Assembly: GCA_019358895.1 (NCBI GenBank)
Contig: JAHHIG010000004.1
Coordinates: forward strand, 62,001 to 126,000
Direction of reading: 5' to 3'
Source: Tildeniella nuda ZEHNDER 1965/U140
Lineage (GTDB): Bacteria; Cyanobacteriota; Cyanobacteriia; Leptolyngbyales; Leptolyngbyaceae
Length of the DNA: 64,000 bases
The notes below the pieces were generated by a model. It was given only the letters and a program-made list of their open reading frames with translations. It was not told the DNA's origin and did not search any database. This document shows positions 32,226-40,474 of this stretch, one piece after another. Both the position numbers and the translations under genes were made by a program. Each line of letters opens with the position of its first letter. Position 1 is the stretch's first letter.

Positions 32226-33728
32226 TCAGGTTTGACACGCTCTCACTCGTTGAAGGCGATTGAGAATCCTATTGGCTAGATCAATTCCGACCACAGGCTT
32301 GCACAAATAGTCATCAGCACCGACGGTAAAGGCTTGATTTTGGGTGACTCGATCGCTCAACACACTCAAAAATAAGACCGGTAAACGCTGCCAGTGAGGA
32401 TCGCGTCGCAATGCCTGACAGAGTTCAAAGCCATTTGTCTCCGGCAGATTAACATCTAAAACCAGCACGTCAGGCACAACCGCTTGTAGCACTGTCCAGA
32501 ACTGGTGAGGATCTGCTAGAGTCGTGAGCTTAAAGTTCCAGGGACTGAGCAACTGTGGCAGCGATCGCAACCAATTTTGATCCTCATCAACAACCATGAC
32601 TTTCGTTTCTGCCTCCGCTTCACAGCGAATCAGCGGCACCTCTAGTGATTGAGCCGCCCCCGCAATTTGTCGGCTCTGAATGGATTCTGTGTATTGAATT
32701 TCCTGCCGAAGCTGCTGTACCAATGCTGCGATCGAAACAGCCTGATAGGATTGCCAACCGTCTTGACTACTGAACGCCTGTTCGAGTTGACGCGCTAACG
32801 CCATACCCTGGTGTAGCCCAAAAATGCCCAACGTGCCTGCTAGTTTATGCGCTGTGTGTCGAGCCTGTTCGCATAGCTGAGAATCGAGTGAATCTAGCTG
32901 TATCGCTGCGATCGCCGACGCAAAGACAGTCAATTGAACCAGAAGTTTCGGTTTGTCAGCAGCCCATGTTTCATTGAGAAACGTCAGATATTGAGCTTGC
33001 AGATCAGTGGCGCTGTGCGATCGAGGGGACGTATCTAAAAGGGAACGATCGCCCTCTGGGGCTTTCAGGTAATACCCGCGCCCATGTACCGTTGCAATAC
33101 AATCTGAGGGCGCACCCGCCAGCAAAAGTTTATGACGCACCCGCCGAATATGGGAACGTACCGTCGCCTCTGAGGGAAATTCATCTGATGACCAGAGCCG
33201 ACCGAGAATTTCGTCGGTGCTGAAAACATGCTGACTATCTTGCAACAGCAGCTCTAGTAGCTCATATTCCTTGGTGGTAAGCGTGAGGCGGCGATCGTTG
33301 TACGTCACTTCGCACGTGCTGGAGTTTAACAGTAGATCACCCCAGCTCAATAACGGCAGGGGATTACTGCGACTGCGCCGGAGTAACGCTCGAATTCGGG
33401 CACCCAACTCTGCGACATCAAATGGTTTCACCACACAGTCATCGGCACCCGCATCCAATCCACTGACTTTAGCTGTGCTAGTGTCCTTAGCCGTGAGCAG
33501 CAGAATAGGGGTAGTGCAGCCTTCTGCTCGAAAGCGTTTGCAGAGACTAATCCCATCTAACTTGGGCAACATCATATCGAGCACGATCAAGTCGTAGTCG
33601 AACGTTGAGCCATACGTCCAACCCGTTTCGCCATCTTTGACGGTATCGACTACGTAGTGATGATTGGCAAGGCTCTTGGCGATCATTTTGCTGAGGGACT
33701 CGTCATTATCAACCAGTAAGATTTTCAT
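32226..33728 (-). CDS. rcaC: RcaC-like response regulator (receiver, OmpR/PhoB wHTH, Hpt, receiver)
   Basis: A 500-residue multidomain regulator. Receiver 1 (1-120) has phospho-acceptor D51 in LIVLDMMLP and K101; an OmpR/PhoB winged helix (125-223) has the recognition helix SEATVRSHIRRVRHKLLLAG; an Hpt domain (about 245-345) has His294 in HTAHKLAGTLG; receiver 2 (375-497) has D425 (VLVLDVNLP) and K477. This domain order is that of RcaC, the DNA-binding regulator of chromatic acclimation, which acts at L boxes; one such box lies downstream in front of cpcB2. F. diplosiphon RcaC is longer (about 650 residues). Its ATG overlaps the stop of a decayed receiver fragment (ATGA). Confidence 0.75.
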   Translation of the reverse strand: MKILLVDNDESLSKMIAKSLANHHYVVDTVKDGETGWTYGSTFDYDLIVLDMMLPKLDGISLCKRFRAEGCTTPILLLTAKDTSTAKVSGLDAGADDCVVKPFDVAELGARIRALLRRSRSNPLPLLSWGDLLLNSSTCEVTYNDRRLTLTTKEYELLELLLQDSQHVFSTDEILGRLWSSDEFPSEATVRSHIRRVRHKLLLAGAPSDCIATVHGRGYYLKAPEGDRSLLDTSPRSHSATDLQAQYLTFLNETWAADKPKLLVQLTVFASAIAAIQLDSLDSQLCEQARHTAHKLAGTLGIFGLHQGMALARQLEQAFSSQDGWQSYQAVSIAALVQQLRQEIQYTESIQSRQIAGAAQSLEVPLIRCEAEAETKVMVVDEDQNWLRSLPQLLSPWNFKLTTLADPHQFWTVLQAVVPDVLVLDVNLPETNGFELCQALRRDPHWQRLPVLFLSVLSDRVTQNQAFTVGADDYLCKPVVGIDLANRILNRLQRVRACQT

Positions 33729-33898
33729 CGCTCCAATGACCAGTCCAAAATTTTGGCAACTTGCTCTGGCAAATCCAGTGAGTTGAACGGTTTTGTAATC
33801 GCACCACTTACACCGACGTGATTGAACTGGCGTTTTTCGGCAAAAAATCCCACTACATGACTTTTTTCATCAATTTTCCTCAATATGAGGAACGTCAG
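33725..33898 (-). pseudogene. C-terminal remnant of a receiver domain upstream of rcaC
   Basis: A 57-codon open stretch bounded upstream by a TGA reads VVGFFAEKRQFNHVGVSG then AITKPFNSLDLPEQVAKIL, the last strand-helix of a CheY-like receiver with its conserved Lys-Pro. The phospho-acceptor half is missing and there is no start codon with a ribosome-binding site. Its TGA overlaps the rcaC ATG by four bases, so it was once co-translated with rcaC. In Fremyella the single-receiver gene rcaF clusters with rcaC, so this may be what is left of it. Confidence 0.6.
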
Positions 33899-33940
33899 TC
33901 ACGCTGACCGCACGAGGACTATCATCCTTACAGTGTAATT

Positions 33941-34024
33941 TCATTTTCGTCGGCTTTCTAACGGCGATCGCCCTAGCCAATCACTGTATGCCTGATTGTT
34001 AAACCGATACTGTGAATCTAGCGG
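33941..34024 (-). pseudogene. PAS-domain-like remnant of a sensor gene
   Basis: One frame reads PLDSQYRFNNQAYSDWLGRS, close to the start of a PAS sensor domain as found in cyanobacterial histidine kinases, and then stops at TGA (33941). No kinase domain remains between this and the receiver remnant at 33898, so a large internal deletion is likely. Confidence 0.45.
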
Positions 34025-34374
34025 TGTTGCCTGGGTTTGGTGCTTGAAGGTTGGGGCGATCGACGAGAAGATGAACTAGGCATCCAACAAATTCCATCTT
34101 CAAAAAATCTCAGGCGGTGCTTCTTACCCTTTCCTCAAGTATAAAAGTTCTGTCTCAACCCCACCGTATCAACAAACGTTAATTGTGTTTAACAATGAGC
34201 CAGTTTTGTAAAGCCTCAAATCAAATGTTGCCTGGTCACCCGGTTTTGGCAGCATCGTTTTAGGGCTGCCAGGTATTTATAATGGAACATACAAAGGGTA
34301 CCCAGCTTGCACAAAATGATGGATGAGTTGCGGCACACCCAAACGGCTCAATGATTAGGAGTTGGCTTGCTTTG
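34025..34374. other. Non-coding stretch before the lyase gene
   Basis: About 350 bp without a recognisable gene, between the sensor remnant and the cpcS-like gene. One lone TTGCACA occurs at 34307-34313 without a second copy at the L-box spacing. The rest may hold the lyase promoter. Confidence 0.5.
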
Positions 34375-35004
34375 ATGAATGCAATGGAGTTTTTTGAACA
34401 GAGCACAGGGCAGTGGCGATCGCAGCGTACCACGCATCATCTTGCGTTCAAACGCGCTGAAATGGGTGAGTCTGAAATTCATATCGAAACGCTGGCAGTT
34501 GGCGATCCCAAAGTGCTTGAGATCTGCCAACTGCATGACGTTGACCCCAGTTTGGCGATCGGTGGCGCATTTGTTTCCTGGCATGGCTCAATGGGATGGG
34601 ATCGCAACGATGAAAACCATGAAGGGTCTACCGTCTTCGTCCTTGTTCCTGATGCGGATCAACCTCAACAGGGCAGGCTTTTGCGAGAGCGTGGCTACGC
34701 AGAAATCGTCCCTGTCATTGGGCAGTATCACATCGACGATGACAATGGTTTGGTGTTGACGACCGAGTACGAGTCGATGAGTTCCACCGAACGCTTCTGG
34801 TTTGCTAACTCTAGCCTGCGACTGCGGACTAGCACAGTGAAGCGGTTTGGCGGCTTTAGCACCGCTACTTTCTGTACTGAATTTCGCGTTGAAGCACCTG
34901 CAGACAACCTTAACGGCGATGACGCTGATCGCTCCAGCCAGCCTGGTGAACCGCTTCAAACCGATCGTGAAGCCACTAAAACCTTTTCCTTCTTTGGCTG
35001 GTAA
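34375..35004 (+). CDS. CpcS/CpeS-type phycobiliprotein lyase
   Basis: A 209-residue lipocalin-like lyase that attaches bilin to Cys82-type sites of phycobiliproteins. Family pieces are MEFFEQSTGQWRSQRTTHHL, SIAIGGA-like SLAIGGAFVSWHGSMGWD, GRLLRERGYAEIVPVIGQYH, and SSTERFWFANSSLRLRTSTV followed by KRFGGFSTATFCTE. The family is clear; whether it serves beta-phycocyanin/allophycocyanin (CpcS) or phycoerythrin (CpeS) is not, although only phycocyanin genes are here. I start at 34375 (MNAMEFF), matching relatives; an upstream ATG at 34351 is possible. The tail after residue 175 is acidic and variable. Confidence 0.85.
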   Translation: MNAMEFFEQSTGQWRSQRTTHHLAFKRAEMGESEIHIETLAVGDPKVLEICQLHDVDPSLAIGGAFVSWHGSMGWDRNDENHEGSTVFVLVPDADQPQQGRLLRERGYAEIVPVIGQYHIDDDNGLVLTTEYESMSSTERFWFANSSLRLRTSTVKRFGGFSTATFCTEFRVEAPADNLNGDDADRSSQPGEPLQTDREATKTFSFFGW

Positions 35005-35026
35005 CGTGTTGGCTGCAAACTTGCAC

Positions 35027-35593
35027 ATGACGACCAGTACCGATCCGCTTGTCAGAGGGTTGGACTACCTGTATGGCGCTCGGAGTCTGTCGCTAGAGCC
35101 AGATATGGTAGCTATAGTGCATGATCTGGAGCAGCGCATTCCCATCTGCACCTGGATTGGCGAGCACATTGAGGCAGTGAACAGCGCTTTGAATGAGTGT
35201 CTTCTAGAGTGCCATGCCTGTTTTCACCCCTGGGAGCAGCCTGAAATTCAAATTTTCGCTGCTCCCCTGGCTCAATCCTTTGGCTTGGATGGCTTGTGCA
35301 ACTTGCAAACTAAGCCCATTACCCTTTTGATTGATGTGGGACAATTGGCACCAGAAGACTGGTCATTGCTGGTGAGTCATGAGTATGCCCACGCCCATGC
35401 AGGTTCTCCTGGGCATCACGAAGCCTTTGCCCGATCGCTGACGCATCTATGTCTTGGCTTAGGCATCGCTCCTCCGCCTGATCATGTGGGCAATGCGGTT
35501 GACCTGCGATCGTATCCTCCTTACCGCTCAACCCAGGATCCGCTGGCATTCTGGCGTGGCGATGGAGGAGACTGGCAGTGCGTTAGGGCTTAG
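35027..35593 (+). CDS. Putative metalloprotease-like hypothetical protein
   Basis: A 188-residue protein with SHEYAHAHAGSPGHHEAF (about 122-139): HEYAH fits the zinc-binding HExxH pattern, with further histidines downstream. The rest (VHDLEQRIPICTWIGEHIEA, QIFAAPLAQSFGLDG) resembles conserved cyanobacterial proteins annotated as DUF2268-like or unknown; I cannot name the family. The frame stays open far upstream, overlapping the lyase gene in another frame, so I take the ATG at 35027; a GTG at 35006 directly after the lyase stop is an alternative. It lies 22 bp after the lyase gene and is likely co-transcribed. Confidence 0.6.
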   Translation: MTTSTDPLVRGLDYLYGARSLSLEPDMVAIVHDLEQRIPICTWIGEHIEAVNSALNECLLECHACFHPWEQPEIQIFAAPLAQSFGLDGLCNLQTKPITLLIDVGQLAPEDWSLLVSHEYAHAHAGSPGHHEAFARSLTHLCLGLGIAPPPDHVGNAVDLRSYPPYRSTQDPLAFWRGDGGDWQCVRA

Positions 35594-35611
35594 GCAGAGT
35601 CTGACAGAAAC

Positions 35612-35664
35612 GGGTTTCTCCATCAGTAGAGATTACTGAACATCCAGGTAATCTACAGAAACCC
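35612..35664. terminator. Long hairpin after the metalloprotease-like gene
   Basis: GGGTTTCT (35612-35619) pairs with AGAAACCC (35657-35664), and GTAGAGATTAC with GTAATCTAC inside. It may end the cpcS-like operon or be a dispersed palindrome; there is no clean T run. Confidence 0.5.
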
Positions 35665-35785
35665 GGTTGCTCTCAATGTAAGGTTTGCTAACTTTTATCA
35701 AACTAAATCGAATAATGGTTCCGTTGTCCCGTATGATTATGAGCATATTTGTAAGCTTTTGTAAGGAATAGGAGCTTTTGTAAGC

Positions 35786-36538
35786 GTGGCACTTCCTCTT
35801 CTAGAATATAATCCCTCAAGTCAAAATCAGCGGGTCGCTAGTTTTGAAGTTGCTGGTGATGAGCAACCCAGGGTTTTTTCCACCGACAATATACTCTCGC
35901 CGTCAGACCTGGATGTGCTGATTGAAGCAGCCTATCGTCAGATTTTCTTCCATGCGTTTGCTGCCGATCGAGAGCGTTTTCTGGAGTCCCAACTCCGCAG
36001 TGGTCAGATCACAGTACGCGACTTTATCCGTGGCTTGTTGCTGTCTGACACCTATAAGCGCAGCTTCTATGACCTCAACAGCAACTATCGGTTTGTTGAG
36101 CAGACCGTGCAGCGCGTACTGGGTCGTGACGTTTACAACGAGCGGGAAAAAATTGCCTGGTCGATCGTGGTGGCAACGAAAGGCTCCAAGGGCTTTGTCG
36201 ATGACTTGCTAGACAGCGAGGAATACCTGGAAGCCTTTGGTTACAGCATCGTGCCTTACCAGCGTCGTCGAGTTTTACCCGGTCGATCGGAAGGTGAACT
36301 GCCGTTTAACATCAAGTCTCCTCGCTACGACGAATACCATCGCGCCAAGCTTGGTTTCCCGCAGTTTGTGTGGCAAACGTCTGTTCGAGGTTACAAGGCT
36401 GCTGAGAAGAAGCCGACTGCGGGCAATCCCTCGCTGTTCCTGGATATGGCGCGATCGATTAATCCAAAAGTGAATGCACCGCAGCGTCTTTCAGCCACCA
36501 ACGTCGATTACGAAAAGCTGGTGCCTCGTCGTCGCTAA
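35786..36538 (+). CDS. cpcG: Phycobilisome rod-core linker CpcG
   Basis: A 250-residue CpcG, which attaches phycocyanin rods to the allophycocyanin core. It begins [17 protein letters not shown], the CpcG hallmark, and contains the linker domain (about 35-175: [60 protein letters not shown]) followed by a basic core-binding tail. The start is GTG at 35786 with an AGGAG-type site before it. It is a single gene here, closed by a strong terminator hairpin. I see no L box upstream. Confidence 0.93.
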   Translation: MALPLLEYNPSSQNQRVASFEVAGDEQPRVFSTDNILSPSDLDVLIEAAYRQIFFHAFAADRERFLESQLRSGQITVRDFIRGLLLSDTYKRSFYDLNSNYRFVEQTVQRVLGRDVYNEREKIAWSIVVATKGSKGFVDDLLDSEEYLEAFGYSIVPYQRRRVLPGRSEGELPFNIKSPRYDEYHRAKLGFPQFVWQTSVRGYKAAEKKPTAGNPSLFLDMARSINPKVNAPQRLSATNVDYEKLVPRRR

Positions 36539-36584
36539 GTTGGTGTCGATCAGTCTAATTCGTTCATCAGAACGCTAAAACAAT

Positions 36585-36633
36585 TGAAGCCTGGAAAGGA
36601 TGGTGGGTTTACGTCTCTTCTTTCCAGGCTTCA
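36585..36633 (+). terminator. Terminator hairpin after cpcG
   Basis: TGAAGCCTGGAAAG (36585-36598) is the exact inverse of CTTTCCAGGCTTCA (36620-36633), a 14-bp stem 46 bp after the cpcG stop. Confidence 0.8.
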
Positions 36634-36710
36634 AAGTTAAGGCTGTTGAAACGTTTGAGATGACAGTCAACCGCAGCCAGCAGTCGCCGACCCTACGCGA
36701 CTGATCGCTT

Positions 36711-37130
36711 TTAAGCAGATTCTTCATTCTCCGGGCGGAAGCCCAACTCCATCAGTGCTTTGCGGATTTTAGCTTTAGAAGGGCGCGTTTTAGGCGCAAC
36801 CAATCCGACTTCTCGGGCAACTTCAAACAGTTCTCGCATGATCAAATCGAGAGAGTCGTCGTTTAAATCTTCTGGAACTTTCTCAATCCGACCTTCGTAA
36901 GCCAGCGTGTAAAGCTCTAGATGATGCTTCCCAATCACTCTAGCCAGTTTTCTTAGGGTTTCTGGGGTTGGGCAGGTGCCTTTAAAGCAAGCGCCTCGAA
37001 GCCGAGGTTGAGGAATGCCAGACAACTCCGCCAGACGGTTCATGCTAATACCTTGCGCTTCCAGGTATTGAAGAATCAACCGCCCTAAAGGGGAGCAATC
37101 GTCGGGTTTTACTAACAACCTTGCTGGCAT
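36711..37130 (-). CDS. HTH (XRE-like) regulator
   Basis: A 139-residue protein with an N-terminal helix-turn-helix of the Cro/C1 type: LGRLILQYLEAQGISMNRLA, ELSGIPQPRLRGACFKGTCP and TPETLRKLARVIGKHHLELY (about 14-75). The C-terminal half (NDDSLDLIMRELFEVAREVG and a basic KAKIRKALMELGFRPENE helix) is not a known domain to me. It could be a stand-alone regulator or the start of a defence or mobile-element module, since the genes that follow are accessory. It is convergent with cpcG. Confidence 0.6.
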   Translation of the reverse strand: MPARLLVKPDDCSPLGRLILQYLEAQGISMNRLAELSGIPQPRLRGACFKGTCPTPETLRKLARVIGKHHLELYTLAYEGRIEKVPEDLNDDSLDLIMRELFEVAREVGLVAPKTRPSKAKIRKALMELGFRPENEESA

Positions 37131-37317
37131 AGGTGTGGTGTCAGGAGACTCTCAACTCTACAAAATCGCTGTAAAAGGTAATTACGTGTAGATGATACAG
37201 CGGTTTTTAGAGAATAGCCTACAGCCTGTAGGGTAAGCAATGCTCATCACCCCTGATCAGTTAGCGTTCCGGCTGTGAAAGGTAGTACAGAGAATCACGA
37301 TCGCCAGTTATCTAGCC

Positions 37318-37400
37318 TTAACCCATAACCAAGTGACTGAATGCGCTGATAGTGAGTTTGGTTGACAGTATATCTGTGTCTAAAAGCGTTCTAGCCAAAG
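37318..37400 (-). pseudogene. Truncated VapC-like PIN toxin remnant
   Basis: Just after the small gene at 37391, the minus strand reads LARTLLDTDILSTKLTISAF and stops at 37318. LLDTDILS is the usual start of VapC PIN ribonucleases; everything after the first strand has been lost. I read it as the remains of a toxin whose antitoxin survives. Confidence 0.5.
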
Positions 37401-37633
37401 TTTTGTTGGCGATCGTCTTCGCGATCGTGCCCAATCGACTGCATGACCTGTTCCAACAATTCCGGCTCGTCAGCAAACAGTCCTGTGATTTGGTCGCTGG
37501 CAATGATCGGCTGATGCTCTGACTTCCGACTCGTTGCGCTAATCTTCTCCAAAATCAAAGCTGCGATCGCATCCTGCTCTGATTCTGACAATTGAGAAAT
37601 GGCGGCGATCGCGGCTTGGAGACGGTTTGTCAT
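37391..37633 (-). CDS. Small antitoxin-like protein
   Basis: An 80-residue protein: LQAAIAAISQLSESEQDAIA then ALILEKISATSRKSEHQP. The leading helix pattern (sum of LSESEQDAIAALILEKI) is common in cyanobacterial antitoxins placed before PIN toxins. It stops against a truncated PIN remnant. Neither a DNA-binding motif nor catalytic residues are seen. A good alternative is an orphan antitoxin. Confidence 0.5.
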   Translation of the reverse strand: MTNRLQAAIAAISQLSESEQDAIAALILEKISATSRKSEHQPIIASDQITGLFADEPELLEQVMQSIGHDREDDRQQNFG

Positions 37634-37706
37634 GGCTAAGATCGAAAGGTCGCTACTCAGGCATTCTAGCTAAAGCAGTGACTTTATAAATTTTAACGAG
37701 CGTCCT

Positions 37707-37952
37707 TCACGCTGATAGAGCGCTTGATCGCACAGCAGGTCGATCGCTGTGAGTTGGCACCCGCAGCAAACTACCAGAGAGCGTCGCTACAGCAACGGTT
37801 TGACCGAGCATATCGAAAAACTCAATGCTATAACCTGGTTCAAGCCCTGCGACATCGTGGCGATCGATGATTGTACCAATATCGCCTGCCCGGAGGCTTT
37901 CTTCGGGTACATCGACTTGAAGTACGACATCTGTATAGAGTTGAAAATCCAT
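37707..37952 (-). CDS. DUF4926 protein
   Basis: An 81-residue protein matching DUF4926: LYTDVVLQVDVPEESLRAGD, IGTIID, GLEPGYSIEFFDMLGQTVAV. The domain is a small beta-rich unit of unknown function that is usually the second gene of a pair with DUF6883, as here (12 bp gap). Pairs of this kind look like toxin-antitoxin modules, but I know of no demonstration. Confidence 0.7.
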   Translation of the reverse strand: MDFQLYTDVVLQVDVPEESLRAGDIGTIIDRHDVAGLEPGYSIEFFDMLGQTVAVATLSGSLLRVPTHSDRPAVRSSALSA

Positions 37953-37964
37953 GCTGCCTCCGTT

Positions 37965-38297
37965 CTAGTCTGGAACTAGTGTAATCAAGCGAGGAAAGGT
38001 TTGTCCGTTGTCAACTTGCCAAACGGTTCTGACAAACAGAGACTCGTTTGTAGGGGTTTGCAAGGCGGCAAAGATTTGATACCGAGTACCGTAAGGCGTT
38101 TCGCGAACCGTCTCAATATCAGCCTCTACGTGATACAGGCGAATGTCAGCCTCTAGCCGTTGCCATGCGGTCGCACTGTAACCGAAGCGTACTAATAAAC
38201 GAGCTTTAGTTCCACCACGACGATGGTTGAGGTTAAGCAAGTAATCTGTCAGTTTTTCCGGTTCAATGACTGCAAACTCGCGATTTGGCAACTTCAC
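37965..38297 (-). CDS. DUF6883 protein
   Basis: A 110-residue protein matching DUF6883: LPNREFAVIEPEKLTDYLLN, LNHRRGGTKARLLVRFGYSA and a C-terminal NESLFVRTVWQVDNGQTFPR LITLVPD-type strand pair. The paired arrangement with DUF4926 directly downstream, compact size and scattered occurrence suggest a toxin-antitoxin role. The gene lies between a decayed vapBC and the bNACHT gene, an accessory setting. Confidence 0.7.
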   Translation of the reverse strand: MKLPNREFAVIEPEKLTDYLLNLNHRRGGTKARLLVRFGYSATAWQRLEADIRLYHVEADIETVRETPYGTRYQIFAALQTPTNESLFVRTVWQVDNGQTFPRLITLVPD

Positions 38298-38332
38298 AAA
38301 ATATCCCTTTCAAACACTTTTACCTGTTACCT

Positions 38333-40411
38333 TCACTCCCCCTCCCTCACCGTCAACATTCGTTCTTCAATCCCCGCCCACTTCTCCCGCGACACCCTCA
38401 CCGCTGCTTCCTTACACCGCACCATGAGTTCATTTGTATACAGGTAATTTGCTAGTGCTCTTAGTTCCTGTGCAGAAAAAGCAACCCATTCTTTCTGAAG
38501 ATGCAGGGCATCTAACCAAGCTTGATAAATATGACTGGTAAATTCTATGCGTATATGAGGTGGTTGAATATCACTTGGAGCCTTTGTCTGAAGTTCTTTT
38601 AATCTGGCAGTTAACACTGGAAAATCTACATCTTTGAAAATTTTGGCTTCTTCAAATCTAAAAGCAAGATCAAGCGCGAGATCAATGTGACGAGAGAGAT
38701 GAAACGCACGGGCTGGCGGACGAACGCCAAGTTTGAGGACGTTGCTTAGGTCAAAGTCTCTGGTAAGGCTGATAGCGTGTTTGTGAGCAAGCTCACTGGC
38801 AAGATTGAGGTCAAGGTCAGGGTCAAGATCAAGATAGAGAGATATAGCCGCTACTCTTTTGGCTGTAGGTTTGAAGTCTCCTTTTGATCCGGTGGTTGCT
38901 TTGTCTGCCCAGTTAATTAAAGCAATGAGATTCTCTGTGTTGATGAACATGTCTGCTTGGGCTTGCATCCGTTCCAAAAGATCATCGGCACGACCCATTA
39001 ACCCTGCAACGAGCAGAAACACTTCTCGCCAGCGTCCATCGGTGAGGTGGTCTGCCACTAATTTTTCGACCCGACGGTAATCTTCGTTGATGTATTTTGC
39101 CACCAGATACTCTTGCAGGGTTAGATGCGAGAAGGAGTAGATGTCTCTCGCTCGTTCGACCAAAACGCCCTGCTGCACTTCAATGGCGGTTAAAACCGCT
39201 TCGCCATCCAGATGCTTGGGGGCGTTGAGGTTGTCCATCAAGAAGTGGCGGATGTGAAAGATGGCGGACTTCTCCGAGAAGAAGAGTTCATCGCCAAGAA
39301 AGGTGGTGTGGGCAATGTCCGCCAGCAATAGCTGTTCCAATTCTGGGCTGAGTTCACGATAGATGGGGTCGCGCTTCAGGCGTTTCTCAGCTGACCACTT
39401 TTTCAGCAGCACGTCCAGGGCTTCGCCGTACAGTGCAGCGCGATTTTTGGGGAAGTCTTGCGATTCGTCGTAGACCACGCAAAGTAAAGTCAGCAGTAGC
39501 GGCGTTTGCGCTAGTTCTTTGGCAGCAGCAGACTCGGACTGTTTTAGTAAGTCCCAGCATTGGGTGGCAATTTCTGGCTCGGAACGAAACCAGTGGCGGA
39601 TGAATTCTTCAATTTGGGTATCGTCGAAAGCTGCCATTGCCAGATCTTTGAAGCGCTGGAAGCCGCCTTTGTAGGCAGCGATGCGGCAGGAGGCAATGAA
39701 ACGGTTGTTGCTGTAACGATCGACCAGATTACCAATCTCAGCAATGACGTAATCCACATTCTCTGTGGGCACTTCATCTAGCCCATCTAGCAGAATTAGA
39801 AGCTTGCCTTTCTCCAGTGCTGCATCAGTAAATTTCTTGGGTTCGGGGAAGCCACAGGTCTCAAATTCTTTGACAATGAGATCGACGATCGCGATCTCCT
39901 TCGAGTTAAAGTCCTGCAACTTCAAAAAGACAGGCACACACTCATGCTGAAGTGCGCCGTTTTTCCGCTTCAGCGCTTCCAGTCCCACTTTGCGGAGGAA
40001 CGTTGACTTGCCTACACCGGGACCACCCAACACCATGAGGTACTGATACTGATTGGCAACCGCAATGCCATCCTGACGAGCCGTACTTTTGAACTCAAAC
40101 CCACGTCCACTCTGGCGAAACAGATCTTGCAGCGTTTCAGCCGACTCAAAATAACGAACATCAGAGCGTTCTAAAAGCTGAACTGCTGTGTAAACCTTAT
40201 CCAACCTGACCGGAGCATCCATCCGCACGCAGACAATCTTCAGGTTGCCATGCCGTTTCTTATAGTTCTCGATGTACTGATGCGATGCCTTGAAAATAAG
40301 CTGCCTGATTGGCTCATCAATAGGTTTATTGCCCATCTCCCAGGCAGTTTTCAGCACCAGCCCTGCCAAACTTTTAGCGGCTTCGAGAAGGAGCGGCTCA
40401 AATCCAGTCAT
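38333..40411 (-). CDS. bNACHT-type NTPase (putative antiphage NLR-like protein)
   Basis: A 692-residue STAND/NACHT NTPase. The N-terminal helical region (1-110) has SLAGLVLKTAWEMGNKPIDE; the NACHT core has Walker A GGPGVGKST (129-137), Walker B LLILLDGLDEV (204-214), the RIAAYKG sensor Arg region and TPLLLTLLCVVYDESQDFP. It is followed by a winged-helix-like part (YSFSHLTLQEYLVAKYI) and a C-terminal helical domain ending in ALANYLYTNELMVRCKEAAV, which resembles the conserved NACHT C-terminal domain of bacterial antiphage bNACHT proteins. Related proteins oligomerise on sensing phage. No separate effector gene is adjacent. Confidence 0.75.
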   Translation of the reverse strand: MTGFEPLLLEAAKSLAGLVLKTAWEMGNKPIDEPIRQLIFKASHQYIENYKKRHGNLKIVCVRMDAPVRLDKVYTAVQLLERSDVRYFESAETLQDLFRQSGRGFEFKSTARQDGIAVANQYQYLMVLGGPGVGKSTFLRKVGLEALKRKNGALQHECVPVFLKLQDFNSKEIAIVDLIVKEFETCGFPEPKKFTDAALEKGKLLILLDGLDEVPTENVDYVIAEIGNLVDRYSNNRFIASCRIAAYKGGFQRFKDLAMAAFDDTQIEEFIRHWFRSEPEIATQCWDLLKQSESAAAKELAQTPLLLTLLCVVYDESQDFPKNRAALYGEALDVLLKKWSAEKRLKRDPIYRELSPELEQLLLADIAHTTFLGDELFFSEKSAIFHIRHFLMDNLNAPKHLDGEAVLTAIEVQQGVLVERARDIYSFSHLTLQEYLVAKYINEDYRRVEKLVADHLTDGRWREVFLLVAGLMGRADDLLERMQAQADMFINTENLIALINWADKATTGSKGDFKPTAKRVAAISLYLDLDPDLDLNLASELAHKHAISLTRDFDLSNVLKLGVRPPARAFHLSRHIDLALDLAFRFEEAKIFKDVDFPVLTARLKELQTKAPSDIQPPHIRIEFTSHIYQAWLDALHLQKEWVAFSAQELRALANYLYTNELMVRCKEAAVRVSREKWAGIEERMLTVREGE

Positions 40412-40474
40412 AAGCGGCTAACAGCAACGGTATGAAACCAGATTATCCGTTATTTTTTGGTAATGGGAGACGAT

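Noticed and set aside
34307-34313. Second L box before the cpcS-like gene
   Set aside because: Only one TTGCACA is present; no second heptamer lies four bases away. The same applies to TTGCACA at 35021-35027.
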